DNA from: JBCCFW01 sp039029535
GTDB taxonomy: Bacteria; Acidobacteriota; JBCCFW01
Length of the DNA: 63,414 nt
Assembly (NCBI GenBank): GCA_039029535.1
Contig: JBCCFW010000022.1
Span: forward strand, 1 to 63,414
Direction of reading: 5' to 3'
Shown: in pieces, positions 8,081 to 15,585 of the stretch
How the letters are laid out: every line of letters starts with the position of its first letter
Numbering within the stretch: the first letter of the stretch is position 1
Translations under genes and position numbers: made by a program
The notes under the pieces: generated by a model
Told to the model about the DNA's origin: nothing
The model's input: only the letters and a program-made list of their open reading frames with translations
The model's database searches: none

Positions 8081-9522
8081 TGCTCGCCCGGCTCGGTGAC
8101 CTTCACGAGAACGAGCGGGTCGTGCGCCTCGCGCAGGAGCCGATCGGTCAGCTCCTGATCCTCGGCCTCGGCGTCCTGCTCCTCCTTCACGACACGCCGA
8201 GCGTGCTCGCGGCCCCGGTGATCGTGTTCGCGAGCCAATGGCCCGAACGACGTCGCCTCGTCCTCTCCGTCGCCGGAGTGCTCACTCTCGTCCACGCGGC
8301 CTGGGTCGGCCTGCGGCCGGTGCCCGAGCTGGGCTCCTTCGAGGTCCTCCCCTGGGAGGCGCCCGGCGCGAGCTTCGAGAGCCTGGGCGCCGTGGCGCTC
8401 GTGCTGCTCGTCATCGCCGTCACCTGGGCGGTGGCCGTCCACCTTCCCCGTCTTCCAGGCTGGCTACGTCGTCACCCCCAGCTCGCCTGGCACGCGGTCA
8501 TCCTGAGCTTCCTCGGCCTGGCCTGTCTCCATCCCGGCAACGCCCTCATCCAGACCCTCGTCTACACGGTCACCTTCCTGACCTGGCGAGTTGCCTACCT
8601 GCTCAAGCACGCGCAGGCCGGGCTGGCCGGCACGCGTCTCGTCGACCACTTCTTCTACCTCTGGCCGGCCTGGGGAGGCTCGCGAGTTCCCTACGGGCAG
8701 GGCTTGCAGGCGCTGGGACGGCGGGAGGCCGGAAACGACGAGGAGCTCGTGCGGTCCCAGCTCGCGGGGCTCAAGCTCCTCCTGCTCGCCAAGCTCTGGC
8801 TCGTCGTGGTCAGCGCGCTGAAGCTCTTCGTCCTCGCACCGTCGACGCCCGACGCTCGCGTGTCCGACCACAACCTCGGCCTGCCGCGCCTGTCCTCGCT
8901 CATCGAGGGAAGCCACGGCGCGAGTCTCGGCGTGGCGTGGCTGGCCGTGCTGATCGAGCTCGTCCACGTCACCTTGCGACTGGCCGTCTATGGCCACGTC
9001 GTCATCGGCTGCCTCCGGCTCTGCGGCTTCAACGTCTTCCGCAACACCTACAAGCCGCTGCTGGCCGAGTCGTTGGTGGAGTTCTGGGGGCGCTACGCCT
9101 ACTACTTCAAGGAGCTCATGCTCGAGCTCTTCTTCTACCCGACCTTCCTTCGTCTCAAGGTCGGTCCCCGCCTGCGGATGTTCTGCGCCGTCTTCGCCGC
9201 GGCGTTCGTGGGCAACCTGTACTTCCACCTCCTCCTCGAGCGCGGGAGCATGGTCTCCGGTGACTGGGCCGAGGTCTGGCGGGTCCTCGAGTCACGGCTG
9301 GTTTACTGCTTCTTCCTCGCCCTGGGGATCTGGCTCTCGATGCTGCGTCAGCAGTCACGCCGGGGTGAGCCGGTCGACCCGCGCTGGCACCGACGGCTGC
9401 TCCGCATCGCGGGGGTGTGGCTGTTCTTCGGCCTGCTGCGCATCTGGAACGTCAAGGGTGACGACCTGGACCTGGCCGATCGCGCGCGCTTCTTCGTGTC
9501 GCTGTTCGGATGGCCAACTTAG
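8080..9522 (+). CDS. MBOAT-family membrane O-acyltransferase (DltB-like)
   Basis: A 480-residue polytopic membrane protein with roughly ten hydrophobic segments. Around residues 322-345 it carries NTYKPLLAESLVEFWGRY, which matches the MBOAT signature of a conserved Asn-x-Pro-x-x-Ala-Glu-Ser-x-x-x-Phe-Trp region. His383 in GNLYFHLLLER occupies the position of the invariant catalytic histidine. MBOAT proteins such as DltB and AlgI pass acyl groups through the membrane onto extracytoplasmic hydroxyls. Together with the ligase and carrier gene it suggests modification of a cell-surface polymer. No DltD-like or AlgJ-like partner follows; the next gene is convergent. Confidence 0.75.
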   Translation: MLARLGDLHENERVVRLAQEPIGQLLILGLGVLLLLHDTPSVLAAPVIVFASQWPERRRLVLSVAGVLTLVHAAWVGLRPVPELGSFEVLPWEAPGASFESLGAVALVLLVIAVTWAVAVHLPRLPGWLRRHPQLAWHAVILSFLGLACLHPGNALIQTLVYTVTFLTWRVAYLLKHAQAGLAGTRLVDHFFYLWPAWGGSRVPYGQGLQALGRREAGNDEELVRSQLAGLKLLLLAKLWLVVVSALKLFVLAPSTPDARVSDHNLGLPRLSSLIEGSHGASLGVAWLAVLIELVHVTLRLAVYGHVVIGCLRLCGFNVFRNTYKPLLAESLVEFWGRYAYYFKELMLELFFYPTFLRLKVGPRLRMFCAVFAAAFVGNLYFHLLLERGSMVSGDWAEVWRVLESRLVYCFFLALGIWLSMLRQQSRRGEPVDPRWHRRLLRIAGVWLFFGLLRIWNVKGDDLDLADRARFFVSLFGWPT

Positions 9523-10070
9523 GTCCGACCGGAGAAGTCCTCGAAGCTCTGGCCGCTGGCGGCGAAGATCAGCGAGCCGATGAGCAGGCCGAGATAGCCG
9601 ACGACCGTGATCGCGAGGAGGGTCCAGCCCACGGCGCGGCGCCGGTGGAGCAGCAGGCCGACGTTGAGGAGTCCGGGCAAGGCAATCGGGATGTTGTGAA
9701 TCCCCATGGCCAGGAGCGAGAGCGCGAGCCAGCCATTGAGCAGCAGGGGTCGCCGACGCGCCTCTGATCGAAAGTCGAGAACCAGCCACCAGGCGGGCAC
9801 GGCGAGAACGACGCCGAGGGCGAGGAGCAGGAACGCCGAGCCCTCGAGCGAGCCCTGCGCGAGCTTGATCCCGACGGCGAGCACGTGCCCGAAACCGAGG
9901 ATGCCGAGGAGACAGCCGTAGGCCAGGCTGGGAGCGAGAGAGAGCCAGTCGGACTGACCCGCGCGATGTCGGCGGAGGCCCCAGGTGGTCGCGACGGCCA
10001 GCGACACGAAGAGGGCGAAGGGTATCCACTTCGCCTCGGCCAGCACGATCTCGATGATCCGGTCCAGCAT
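9519..10070 (-). CDS. Multi-pass membrane protein, unknown function
   Basis: A 183-residue protein with five or so hydrophobic segments (about 14-30, 48-68, 78-98, 112-135, 146-168) and short Arg-rich loops, so it should sit in the inner membrane. The start ATG at 10070 has a GAGGTGA ribosome-binding site. No family is recognised. Its stop overlaps the convergent MBOAT stop by 4 bp. Confidence 0.6.
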   Translation of the reverse strand: MLDRIIEIVLAEAKWIPFALFVSLAVATTWGLRRHRAGQSDWLSLAPSLAYGCLLGILGFGHVLAVGIKLAQGSLEGSAFLLLALGVVLAVPAWWLVLDFRSEARRRPLLLNGWLALSLLAMGIHNIPIALPGLLNVGLLLHRRRAVGWTLLAITVVGYLGLLIGSLIFAASGQSFEDFSGRT

Positions 10071-10073
10071 GCG

Positions 10074-10093
10074 CTCACCTCGTCTCGGGTGAG
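10074..10093. terminator. Small hairpin between two membrane-protein genes
   Basis: CTCACC (10074-10079) pairs with GGTGAG (10088-10093) around an 8-nt loop, just after the stop of the upstream minus-strand membrane gene. The stem is only 6 bp and has no T-run, so it is a weak terminator or a leader hairpin for the next gene, whose ribosome-binding site it overlaps. Confidence 0.3.
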
Positions 10094-10117
10094 AGAAGGG
10101 TAGCGAAGGACGGAGCC

Positions 10118-10927
10118 TCAGGCCCTCCGTACCAGGAGCTGAAGGTGTTCGAAGAACAATGCGAAGCCGGCCGCTGCCACGGCACCCATCAGGACCGCGA
10201 GCAACCGGGGCAGCAAGTCATCCGCGGTCGAGCCCGAGAAGACACTGATGGAAGCGCCCACCCAGATCATGACCAGCACGCTTGGAATCAAGCTCGTCAC
10301 GGCAGCAAGACTCAGACGCGGACCCGGCAACGCTGGCCAGAAGCGACGGGAGACTGTCGCAAAGAAGAGCGCGGAGAACACCAGCACGGCGTTCACGAGG
10401 GGCTCCGAGTCGAATGGCCAGAGCCACCCGAGCGGGCCGATGAAGGCTCCGACGTGAAGCCCGAACACGAGTCTTCGCTCGCTTCGTGAGAGCTCCGTCC
10501 ACGGTCTCCTCGAAGCAGCGACCGAGCTTCCGTCCTCGCGGCCTGGAATCAACACCGCGGGAATCGCACCAAGCACGGCAACCACCATGCTGGCACCGAG
10601 AATGACGGCGAGCTGCCGGTGATCCAGAGGCAGGAGATGCAAGCCCGTCAGCACGACCGCAACGGCAGCCCAGAAAGCCCACTCGTCGTGATCTCCAAGG
10701 ACCGCAACGTGACGGAAGTGGCCGACGACGAAGGCGGCGAGGAAGCTCGGCAAGCCGCAGGCAAGACCGACCGACCACTCTCCGAAGGGAATCGAGAGGG
10801 CCATGACGGTCACGCCAAAGAAGACGAGCGTCAGCTCCAGGGCGACCAGCACTCGGTCACGCGGCGTCGGCTCGCTCCGCGTGCTCGCCGCGGCGATCCG
10901 ATCGTCGATGAGCTTCTGGATGGACAC
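10118..10927 (-). CDS. Multi-pass membrane protein, unknown function
   Basis: A 269-residue protein with a short soluble N-terminus (residues 1-25) followed by about seven hydrophobic segments and a polar loop near the middle (REDGSSVAASRRPWTELSRSERR). The GTG at 10927 is preferred over a TTG 12 nt upstream because GGAGG stands 5 nt before it. No family is recognised. It follows the M43 protease gene on the same strand after a 64-bp gap and could be read through from it. Confidence 0.6.
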   Translation of the reverse strand: MSIQKLIDDRIAAASTRSEPTPRDRVLVALELTLVFFGVTVMALSIPFGEWSVGLACGLPSFLAAFVVGHFRHVAVLGDHDEWAFWAAVAVVLTGLHLLPLDHRQLAVILGASMVVAVLGAIPAVLIPGREDGSSVAASRRPWTELSRSERRLVFGLHVGAFIGPLGWLWPFDSEPLVNAVLVFSALFFATVSRRFWPALPGPRLSLAAVTSLIPSVLVMIWVGASISVFSGSTADDLLPRLLAVLMGAVAAAGFALFFEHLQLLVRRA

Positions 10928-10991
10928 GCTCCCCTCCAAGGACGTCTCTCAGTCCCGGGAAGCGTGTCACGATCCAGATGGCTCGGCCAGC

Positions 10992-12923
10992 TCAGGGGCA
11001 AGCCCGCGGCATCCGTTCCACGCCCAGCGAGCTCTGACCGAAGGGACCCGTGCCGCCGGCGTTGGCTCCACCGATGAGGTAGAACCAGCCGGTGCCGGGA
11101 TCCGGTAGCTCGGCGTCGGTGGTCTCGTTCGTCATGAGATCGGGCTGAGCGCAAGTGCCGTAGCTGCCCACCCGCAGGCTCGCCAACACGCCGCGGTGGA
11201 GGTTGAAGGTGTCGGAGCCACTCGCCGCCGCTTCGTCCCAACGCAGGGTGACGGGACCGAAGAAGCGCAAGGGCGCCATCGCACCTCGCGGCGACACTTC
11301 CGTCGGCGGTTCGACCGCCGTGCAGGAGCCGCAGCCCAGGTCCTCGACGAGGAAGACACACTCCTCATCCCACTCGAACAGGCAGCAGAAGTCGTCCATC
11401 GCGCACACGCAGTCGGACACGGCCATGTCGTCACAGCCCGGCGTGGGATGGGGCGTGCAGCAGCCGGCCTCGAACTGACAGGAGGAGTCGCAACCGTCAC
11501 CGTCGTCCGTGTTGCCGTCGTCGCACTGCTCGCCGGGCTCCACGCGACCGTTTCCACAGCCGGGCTCGATCGCACAGTTCTCGTCGCAGCCGTCGTCGGG
11601 GTCGGTGTTGCCGTCGTCGCACTCCTCACCGGCTTCCAGCTCGCCGTTGCCACAGACCGGCTCGAGCTCACAGTTCTCGTCGCAACCGTCTCCGGGATCG
11701 AGATCCCCGTCGTCGCACTCCTCGCCATCCTCCAGCACTCCGTCTCCACAGACGTGCTCGAACTGACAGCTCGGATCACAACCATCGTCGGGATCGGTGT
11801 TCCCGTCGTCGCACTCCTCGCAGGCCTCGACGACGTCGTTGCCGCAGCTCGACATCCGTGGCTCGAGGAGAGAGGCCCGGTAGTGCTCGAGGGTGCAGCG
11901 CATCCGCAAGGCCTGCTCGGGAGTGAAGCGCGCCATGCAGGTGTCGGCGGAGTAGTCGAGGTAGTTGTCGATGTTGTCCGGCACGCCGCAGGAGCCACCG
12001 TCGGTGCAACCGTCGGTCGGGAAGTCCTGAGGGGTCGTGTCGCAGATGAGATCGCCGTTGGTGTAGCAGTCACCACCACCGCAACCACCGGCGGCGAAGA
12101 CGTGGTCGAGACCGAAGTAGTGGCCGATCTCGTGGGTCGCCGTCCGACCCTGATCCACCGGCGGACCGGCGGGTCCGTCCCGACCGACCGTCGACCACAG
12201 CAGCACGACGCGATCTTCCGGCTGACCGGCGATGCCTCCCTGCGGCAGGTCCGGGACGTAGCCGAGCGCGCCCTCGGCGGTGTTCGTGTAGATGTTCAGG
12301 TAGCGGCTCGTGTCCCAGGCCAGGGTCTCCCAGTAGTTGCCTCGGTCGTCGAACCACTCGTCGTTGGCGCTGCGCGTGATCCCGACCGTCGGCTGACAGT
12401 CGGGATCCTCGGTCGCCAGGAAGAACTCGATCTGGACGTCGGTGCCCGCTTCACCCGGAGTGCCGGGCAGGGCGAGGAAGTCCTCGTTCAGGATGTCGAC
12501 CTGCTCCCGGATGCTCTCGTCGGTCACCATGCCCTCGCCGGCGCCGCTGGTGATGACGTGGAAGACGACGGGGATGCGGTAGAGGCCGCCCGACGGGGCA
12601 TGGGCCGCGTCGGGGTTGGTCAGGGTGAAGGTGCAGTCGCCGGGGTCACCCCCGCGACGCGTCGTTCCTCGATCGGAGGGTGAAGGAGTCCGACAACGAC
12701 CTCGCTCTCGGAAGAAATCCGACTCGAAGTAGTCCGCCCAGGAGGCGAAGCGATGGTCTCCGAAACGAATCGTTCCGTCGGGAAGGGACCTGAGCCCCAC
12801 CTCCTCGTGCTCGTGGCCGCCACCCCGGGCAGGGTGGGACTCGGCGACAGCCGTGGCGAGCGTCGCCAAGAGAACGAAGAGAGGCAGGGCGGGGATCGCA
12901 ACGCGCTGAGCGGGGGGGCGCAT
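10992..12923 (-). CDS. Secreted M43 (pappalysin-like) metalloprotease with Myxococcus-type Cys-rich repeats
   Basis: A 643-residue exported protein: signal peptide at residues 1-26, a pro-segment, then an M43-type catalytic domain with HEIGHYFGLDH at 264-274 and the conserved CDTTPQ, NYLDYSADTCMARFTPEQ and MRCTLEHYR elements. Residues 360-487 are four 32-residue Cys-rich repeats (CGNG.LE.GEECDDGNTDPDDGCD..C), the type common in Myxococcota surface proteins. A short C-terminal beta domain follows. The ATG at 12923 has GGAG at 7 nt and starts directly at the signal peptide. It is a close paralogue of the protease at 15582-17117, which carries dockerin repeats instead of Cys-rich repeats. Confidence 0.87.
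   Translation of the reverse strand: MRPPAQRVAIPALPLFVLLATLATAVAESHPARGGGHEHEEVGLRSLPDGTIRFGDHRFASWADYFESDFFRERGRCRTPSPSDRGTTRRGGDPGDCTFTLTNPDAAHAPSGGLYRIPVVFHVITSGAGEGMVTDESIREQVDILNEDFLALPGTPGEAGTDVQIEFFLATEDPDCQPTVGITRSANDEWFDDRGNYWETLAWDTSRYLNIYTNTAEGALGYVPDLPQGGIAGQPEDRVVLLWSTVGRDGPAGPPVDQGRTATHEIGHYFGLDHVFAAGGCGGGDCYTNGDLICDTTPQDFPTDGCTDGGSCGVPDNIDNYLDYSADTCMARFTPEQALRMRCTLEHYRASLLEPRMSSCGNDVVEACEECDDGNTDPDDGCDPSCQFEHVCGDGVLEDGEECDDGDLDPGDGCDENCELEPVCGNGELEAGEECDDGNTDPDDGCDENCAIEPGCGNGRVEPGEQCDDGNTDDGDGCDSSCQFEAGCCTPHPTPGCDDMAVSDCVCAMDDFCCLFEWDEECVFLVEDLGCGSCTAVEPPTEVSPRGAMAPLRFFGPVTLRWDEAAASGSDTFNLHRGVLASLRVGSYGTCAQPDLMTNETTDAELPDPGTGWFYLIGGANAGGTGPFGQSSLGVERMPRACP
11463..11846 (-). 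repeat. Four tandem 96-bp Cys-rich (ECDDGN) repeat units
   Basis: Each 96-bp unit encodes a 32-residue block beginning CGNG or CGDG and containing ECDDGNTDPDDGCD and a final Cys. The regular Cys and Asp spacing suggests disulfide-bonded, metal-binding stalk modules on the secreted protease. Confidence 0.85.
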
Positions 12924-12985
12924 GGTCGGTCTCCGAAAGCTGGGTCGAATGGGGGGAGTGGACTCCTCCACCCCCGATCGAAGGA

Positions 12986-13027
12986 CCCGACCCACCGCTC
13001 GCCGGGGGGAAGGAGCGGTGGGTCGGG
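12986..13027. terminator. Perfect 15-bp inverted repeat, probable terminator of the protease-cohesin-dockerin operon
   Basis: CCCGACCCACCGCTC (12986-13000) pairs perfectly with GAGCGGTGGGTCGGG (13013-13027) across a 12-nt loop. It sits after the last gene of the 17117-13070 chain and before the next minus-strand gene. There is no long T-run, only TCCTT, so it may slow polymerase or protect an mRNA 3' end rather than act as a classical intrinsic terminator. Confidence 0.55.
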
Positions 13028-13069
13028 CAAGAGGGTCAAGTGGTGTGGGTGGTCATGTGACCAAGATGC

Positions 13070-13987
13070 TCAACGAGGTTCGTCGAGCTGGTTGAGGCCG
13101 ACGGCGACCTGCAGGGTGAGGACGACGTCGGCAATGTCGATTTCCATGGGTGCATCGAGGGCCGGGACCACGCGACCGCTGCCGTCTCCGACCGGAACGG
13201 CCGGAGCGACGTTGCCACGACGGATCGCAAGCGCATCGAGCTCGATGAGGCCGACGGCCGCCCGAAGCTCGGCGACGACGTCGGCGATGTCGACCCGACC
13301 GTCGGGTGCGTCCAGCGGGGCGACGTCACCCCAGACGAACTCACACTCCGTGCCGCGGCCGTCCGCGTCGGCGTCGAGCTGGTCGGGGTTGGCGTAACGA
13401 ATGCAGTTGTCACAGGCGTCACCGACTCCATCGAAGTCGAAGTCCTCCTGTGAGGCGTTGGCGTGTCCGCTGCAGTTGTCGTTGAAGTCGAGGACACCGT
13501 CACCATCGACGTCGATGGCGTCCACGCTGCCGAAGAGCAACTGAAGCGGATCGGCCGACACGGGCACCGAGCGTGCGTCGGCGTCGGAGCCCTCGCAGCG
13601 CAGGGCCACGAGGGTGCTGCCCTCGCGATCGGAGCGGACGCTCATCACGAGCAGCTCACCCGACGGGAGCGTGGTGGCCGTCCCGTAGAGAGCGACTCGA
13701 ACGTGACCGGGTGCCACCACGCTCCAGTGCAGGGTGAACGAGGCGGGCAGCTCGGAACCGGCAGCGACCTCGGCCAGCTCGACCGCCGTGGGGTCGTGGT
13801 AGAGGTCGACGCTGAGGGCACTCAGCGACGACCCGTCCATCTCGAGATGCAGTGGCACCGCGTGCAGCTCCGACAGCGGGGCGACGACGACGTCGCCACC
13901 GACACGAACCTGCGCTCCGGCACGGACGGGATCCGCCGACCCGACGAGGGCGGCCAGGACGAGAAGACTGAGAACACGGGTGCTCAT
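13070..13987 (-). CDS. Secreted protein with cohesin-like domain and dockerin-like repeats
   Basis: A 305-residue exported protein whose signal peptide spans residues 1-23. Residues about 25-165 form a beta-rich, cohesin-like domain (SALSVDLYHDPTAVELAEV pattern). Two Asp-rich calcium loops follow (DVDGDGVLDFNDNC and DFDFDGVGDACDNC). The last third carries dockerin-like segments (DVAPLDAPDGRVDIADVVAELRAAVGL; MEIDIADVVLTLQVAVGL). ATG 13987 overlaps the preceding stop as ATGA and has GGGAGG at 7 nt. Cohesin and dockerin modules normally bind each other to build extracellular complexes, so this protein may be a small adaptor. Confidence 0.75.
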   Translation of the reverse strand: MSTRVLSLLVLAALVGSADPVRAGAQVRVGGDVVVAPLSELHAVPLHLEMDGSSLSALSVDLYHDPTAVELAEVAAGSELPASFTLHWSVVAPGHVRVALYGTATTLPSGELLVMSVRSDREGSTLVALRCEGSDADARSVPVSADPLQLLFGSVDAIDVDGDGVLDFNDNCSGHANASQEDFDFDGVGDACDNCIRYANPDQLDADADGRGTECEFVWGDVAPLDAPDGRVDIADVVAELRAAVGLIELDALAIRRGNVAPAVPVGDGSGRVVPALDAPMEIDIADVVLTLQVAVGLNQLDEPR

Positions 13988-15585
13988 GGCTGCACCTCCC
14001 GGAGGTCGAGACAGGGAATGCCGAGGAAGTTGTTGATGACGCACTGCAGCTCGAGCAGTCCCACGGCTCCGCTGTCGTCTTGGTCGGACGCATCGCAGCC
14101 GGACGTCGAGAGCCCGAGGTGACAGGTCACCGCGGCCAGCAGCTCGGTGATGGCCACCGCACCGTCGCCGTCGATGTCACCGGGCACGCCGAAGACCGAG
14201 AGCTCGCCGGAGCGGCAGGTGACGGGGCAGTCGAGCAAGGGCTCGGCCTGAGCGATCGCGCAGGAGTTGCCGAGCTCGGTGCGGGCACCGGGGGTCGCGT
14301 CGGGAGCCACTTGCAAGACGAGCCGCGCGACCTCGCCATCGAACATGGCCTCGGAGCGACCGAAGACCAGGACGCGGACGAGACCGGGCTCGAGCTCGGT
14401 GCAGTCGGCGCTCCACCCTTCCGCGGCGGCACCCAGCTCGACCAGGCAAGGCGAGAGCGGGCTGAGCACGGCCGGGTCGTAGGACAGGTCCGTCGACAGG
14501 CTCGACGACCGGCAGGTCGCGTCACCGTTGGTCAGCAGGATGGGCACGGCCATCTCGGTGCCCGGGCGGCCCATGAGCGAACCGACGGCCACCTCGAGCT
14601 CGGGGCTGCCACCACCGCCACCGCAACTCGGGTCGATGCCGGCGCGACAGCTCAGGCTGCCGTCTCGCGTGGGGGGTGCGACCGAGACGAGGTCGAGGGT
14701 CGCGCTCGCGCTGAGCAGGGCGACGTCGACCGAGGAGCACTCGCCGACCCGGCGCAGGCGCAGCACCAGGGCCGAGCCCGGACCCGAGGCGAAGCTCGTT
14801 CCGGAGGAGTCGATGAGCACCGACAGCGGCCCCATCGCCGGCTGACTCGCGTCGATGACGGCCGGGTTGGTCGTGATGGTGAAGCTCGACGGCTGCGTGA
14901 GCAGGTCGCCGGCGTCGAGACCGATGACCTCGACCGCCCCCACCGGCGAGAAGGCCAGCGTGAATTGAAGGGCCGAGATGCCCGCTCCCTCCGAGAGGGA
15001 GATCGGAAGATCGATGGTCTCGCCGGGACAGGTCGGCACCGACTCGGGCACCGCCAGGGTGGGCGGATCCGCCGCGGCCCGACAGCTCGCGCTCCCGGCA
15101 CTCAAGGCGGGGGCGACGGTGACGAGGTCACGGGTGACCTGCGCATCCGACAGGGTCAGTCCGACCGAGCCGACGCAGCCGGCCGAGGCCGCCAGCCGGA
15201 TCACGACGACCGAGCCCTCGCCCGACGCCAGGCTGGTGCCGGGTGAGTCGACGAGGACGCGGATCGAGCCGGCGGGGCTGGCCGCCGAGGGACTCTCGGG
15301 GTTGCTGGTGATCGAGAAGGACGAGGGAGGCTGCTGGAGGCTGCCTGCCTGGATGCCCACGATGGACACGGCCGAGGGGTCGGAGACCGCCAGGCTGAAC
15401 AGGACCGCCGAGACACCGGCGCCGTCGGAGAGGACGACGGGCAGGTCGATGGTCTCGCCAGGGCCGATCTCGAGGTCGGGCACGCCGAGGGTCTGAGCCT
15501 GGGCGGAGCCCACGCCGACCAACAGCATCAGGCCGAGGACCGGGAAGACCCAGGCACGGTCACGCACGCTGTCGAGTGACTTCAT
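13984..15585 (-). CDS. Secreted protein with three cohesin-like domains and a dockerin-like end
   Basis: A 533-residue exported protein with a signal peptide ending QAQ near residue 31. Three similar beta domains follow, at about 32-165, 170-310 and 330-460. The first two share the pattern ETIDLPVxLSxGAGxSAxxFxL...IxxNP...VxxDSxGTSxASGxGSxxVxRL. The third is closer to canonical cohesin type I (MAVPILLTNGDATCRSSSLSTDLSYDPAVL). Residues 465-530 hold a dockerin-like pair (GDIDGDGAVAITELLAAV and DQDDSGAVGLLELQCVI). It reads as a scaffoldin-like protein, co-translated with an M43 protease upstream and a dockerin protein downstream. Confidence 0.75.
   Translation of the reverse strand: MKSLDSVRDRAWVFPVLGLMLLVGVGSAQAQTLGVPDLEIGPGETIDLPVVLSDGAGVSAVLFSLAVSDPSAVSIVGIQAGSLQQPPSSFSITSNPESPSAASPAGSIRVLVDSPGTSLASGEGSVVVIRLAASAGCVGSVGLTLSDAQVTRDLVTVAPALSAGSASCRAAADPPTLAVPESVPTCPGETIDLPISLSEGAGISALQFTLAFSPVGAVEVIGLDAGDLLTQPSSFTITTNPAVIDASQPAMGPLSVLIDSSGTSFASGPGSALVLRLRRVGECSSVDVALLSASATLDLVSVAPPTRDGSLSCRAGIDPSCGGGGGSPELEVAVGSLMGRPGTEMAVPILLTNGDATCRSSSLSTDLSYDPAVLSPLSPCLVELGAAAEGWSADCTELEPGLVRVLVFGRSEAMFDGEVARLVLQVAPDATPGARTELGNSCAIAQAEPLLDCPVTCRSGELSVFGVPGDIDGDGAVAITELLAAVTCHLGLSTSGCDASDQDDSGAVGLLELQCVINNFLGIPCLDLREVQP

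Noticed and set aside
11463..11846. A possible CRISPR-like regular repeat array
   Set aside because: The 96-bp units are coding, without unique spacers, and encode Cys-rich protein repeats; the 69-bp units at 4003-4278 are likewise coding.
11196..12683. A 495-codon plus-strand frame opposite the M43 protease
   Set aside because: Antisense to the HEIGH zinc site and the Cys-rich repeats; no independent support.
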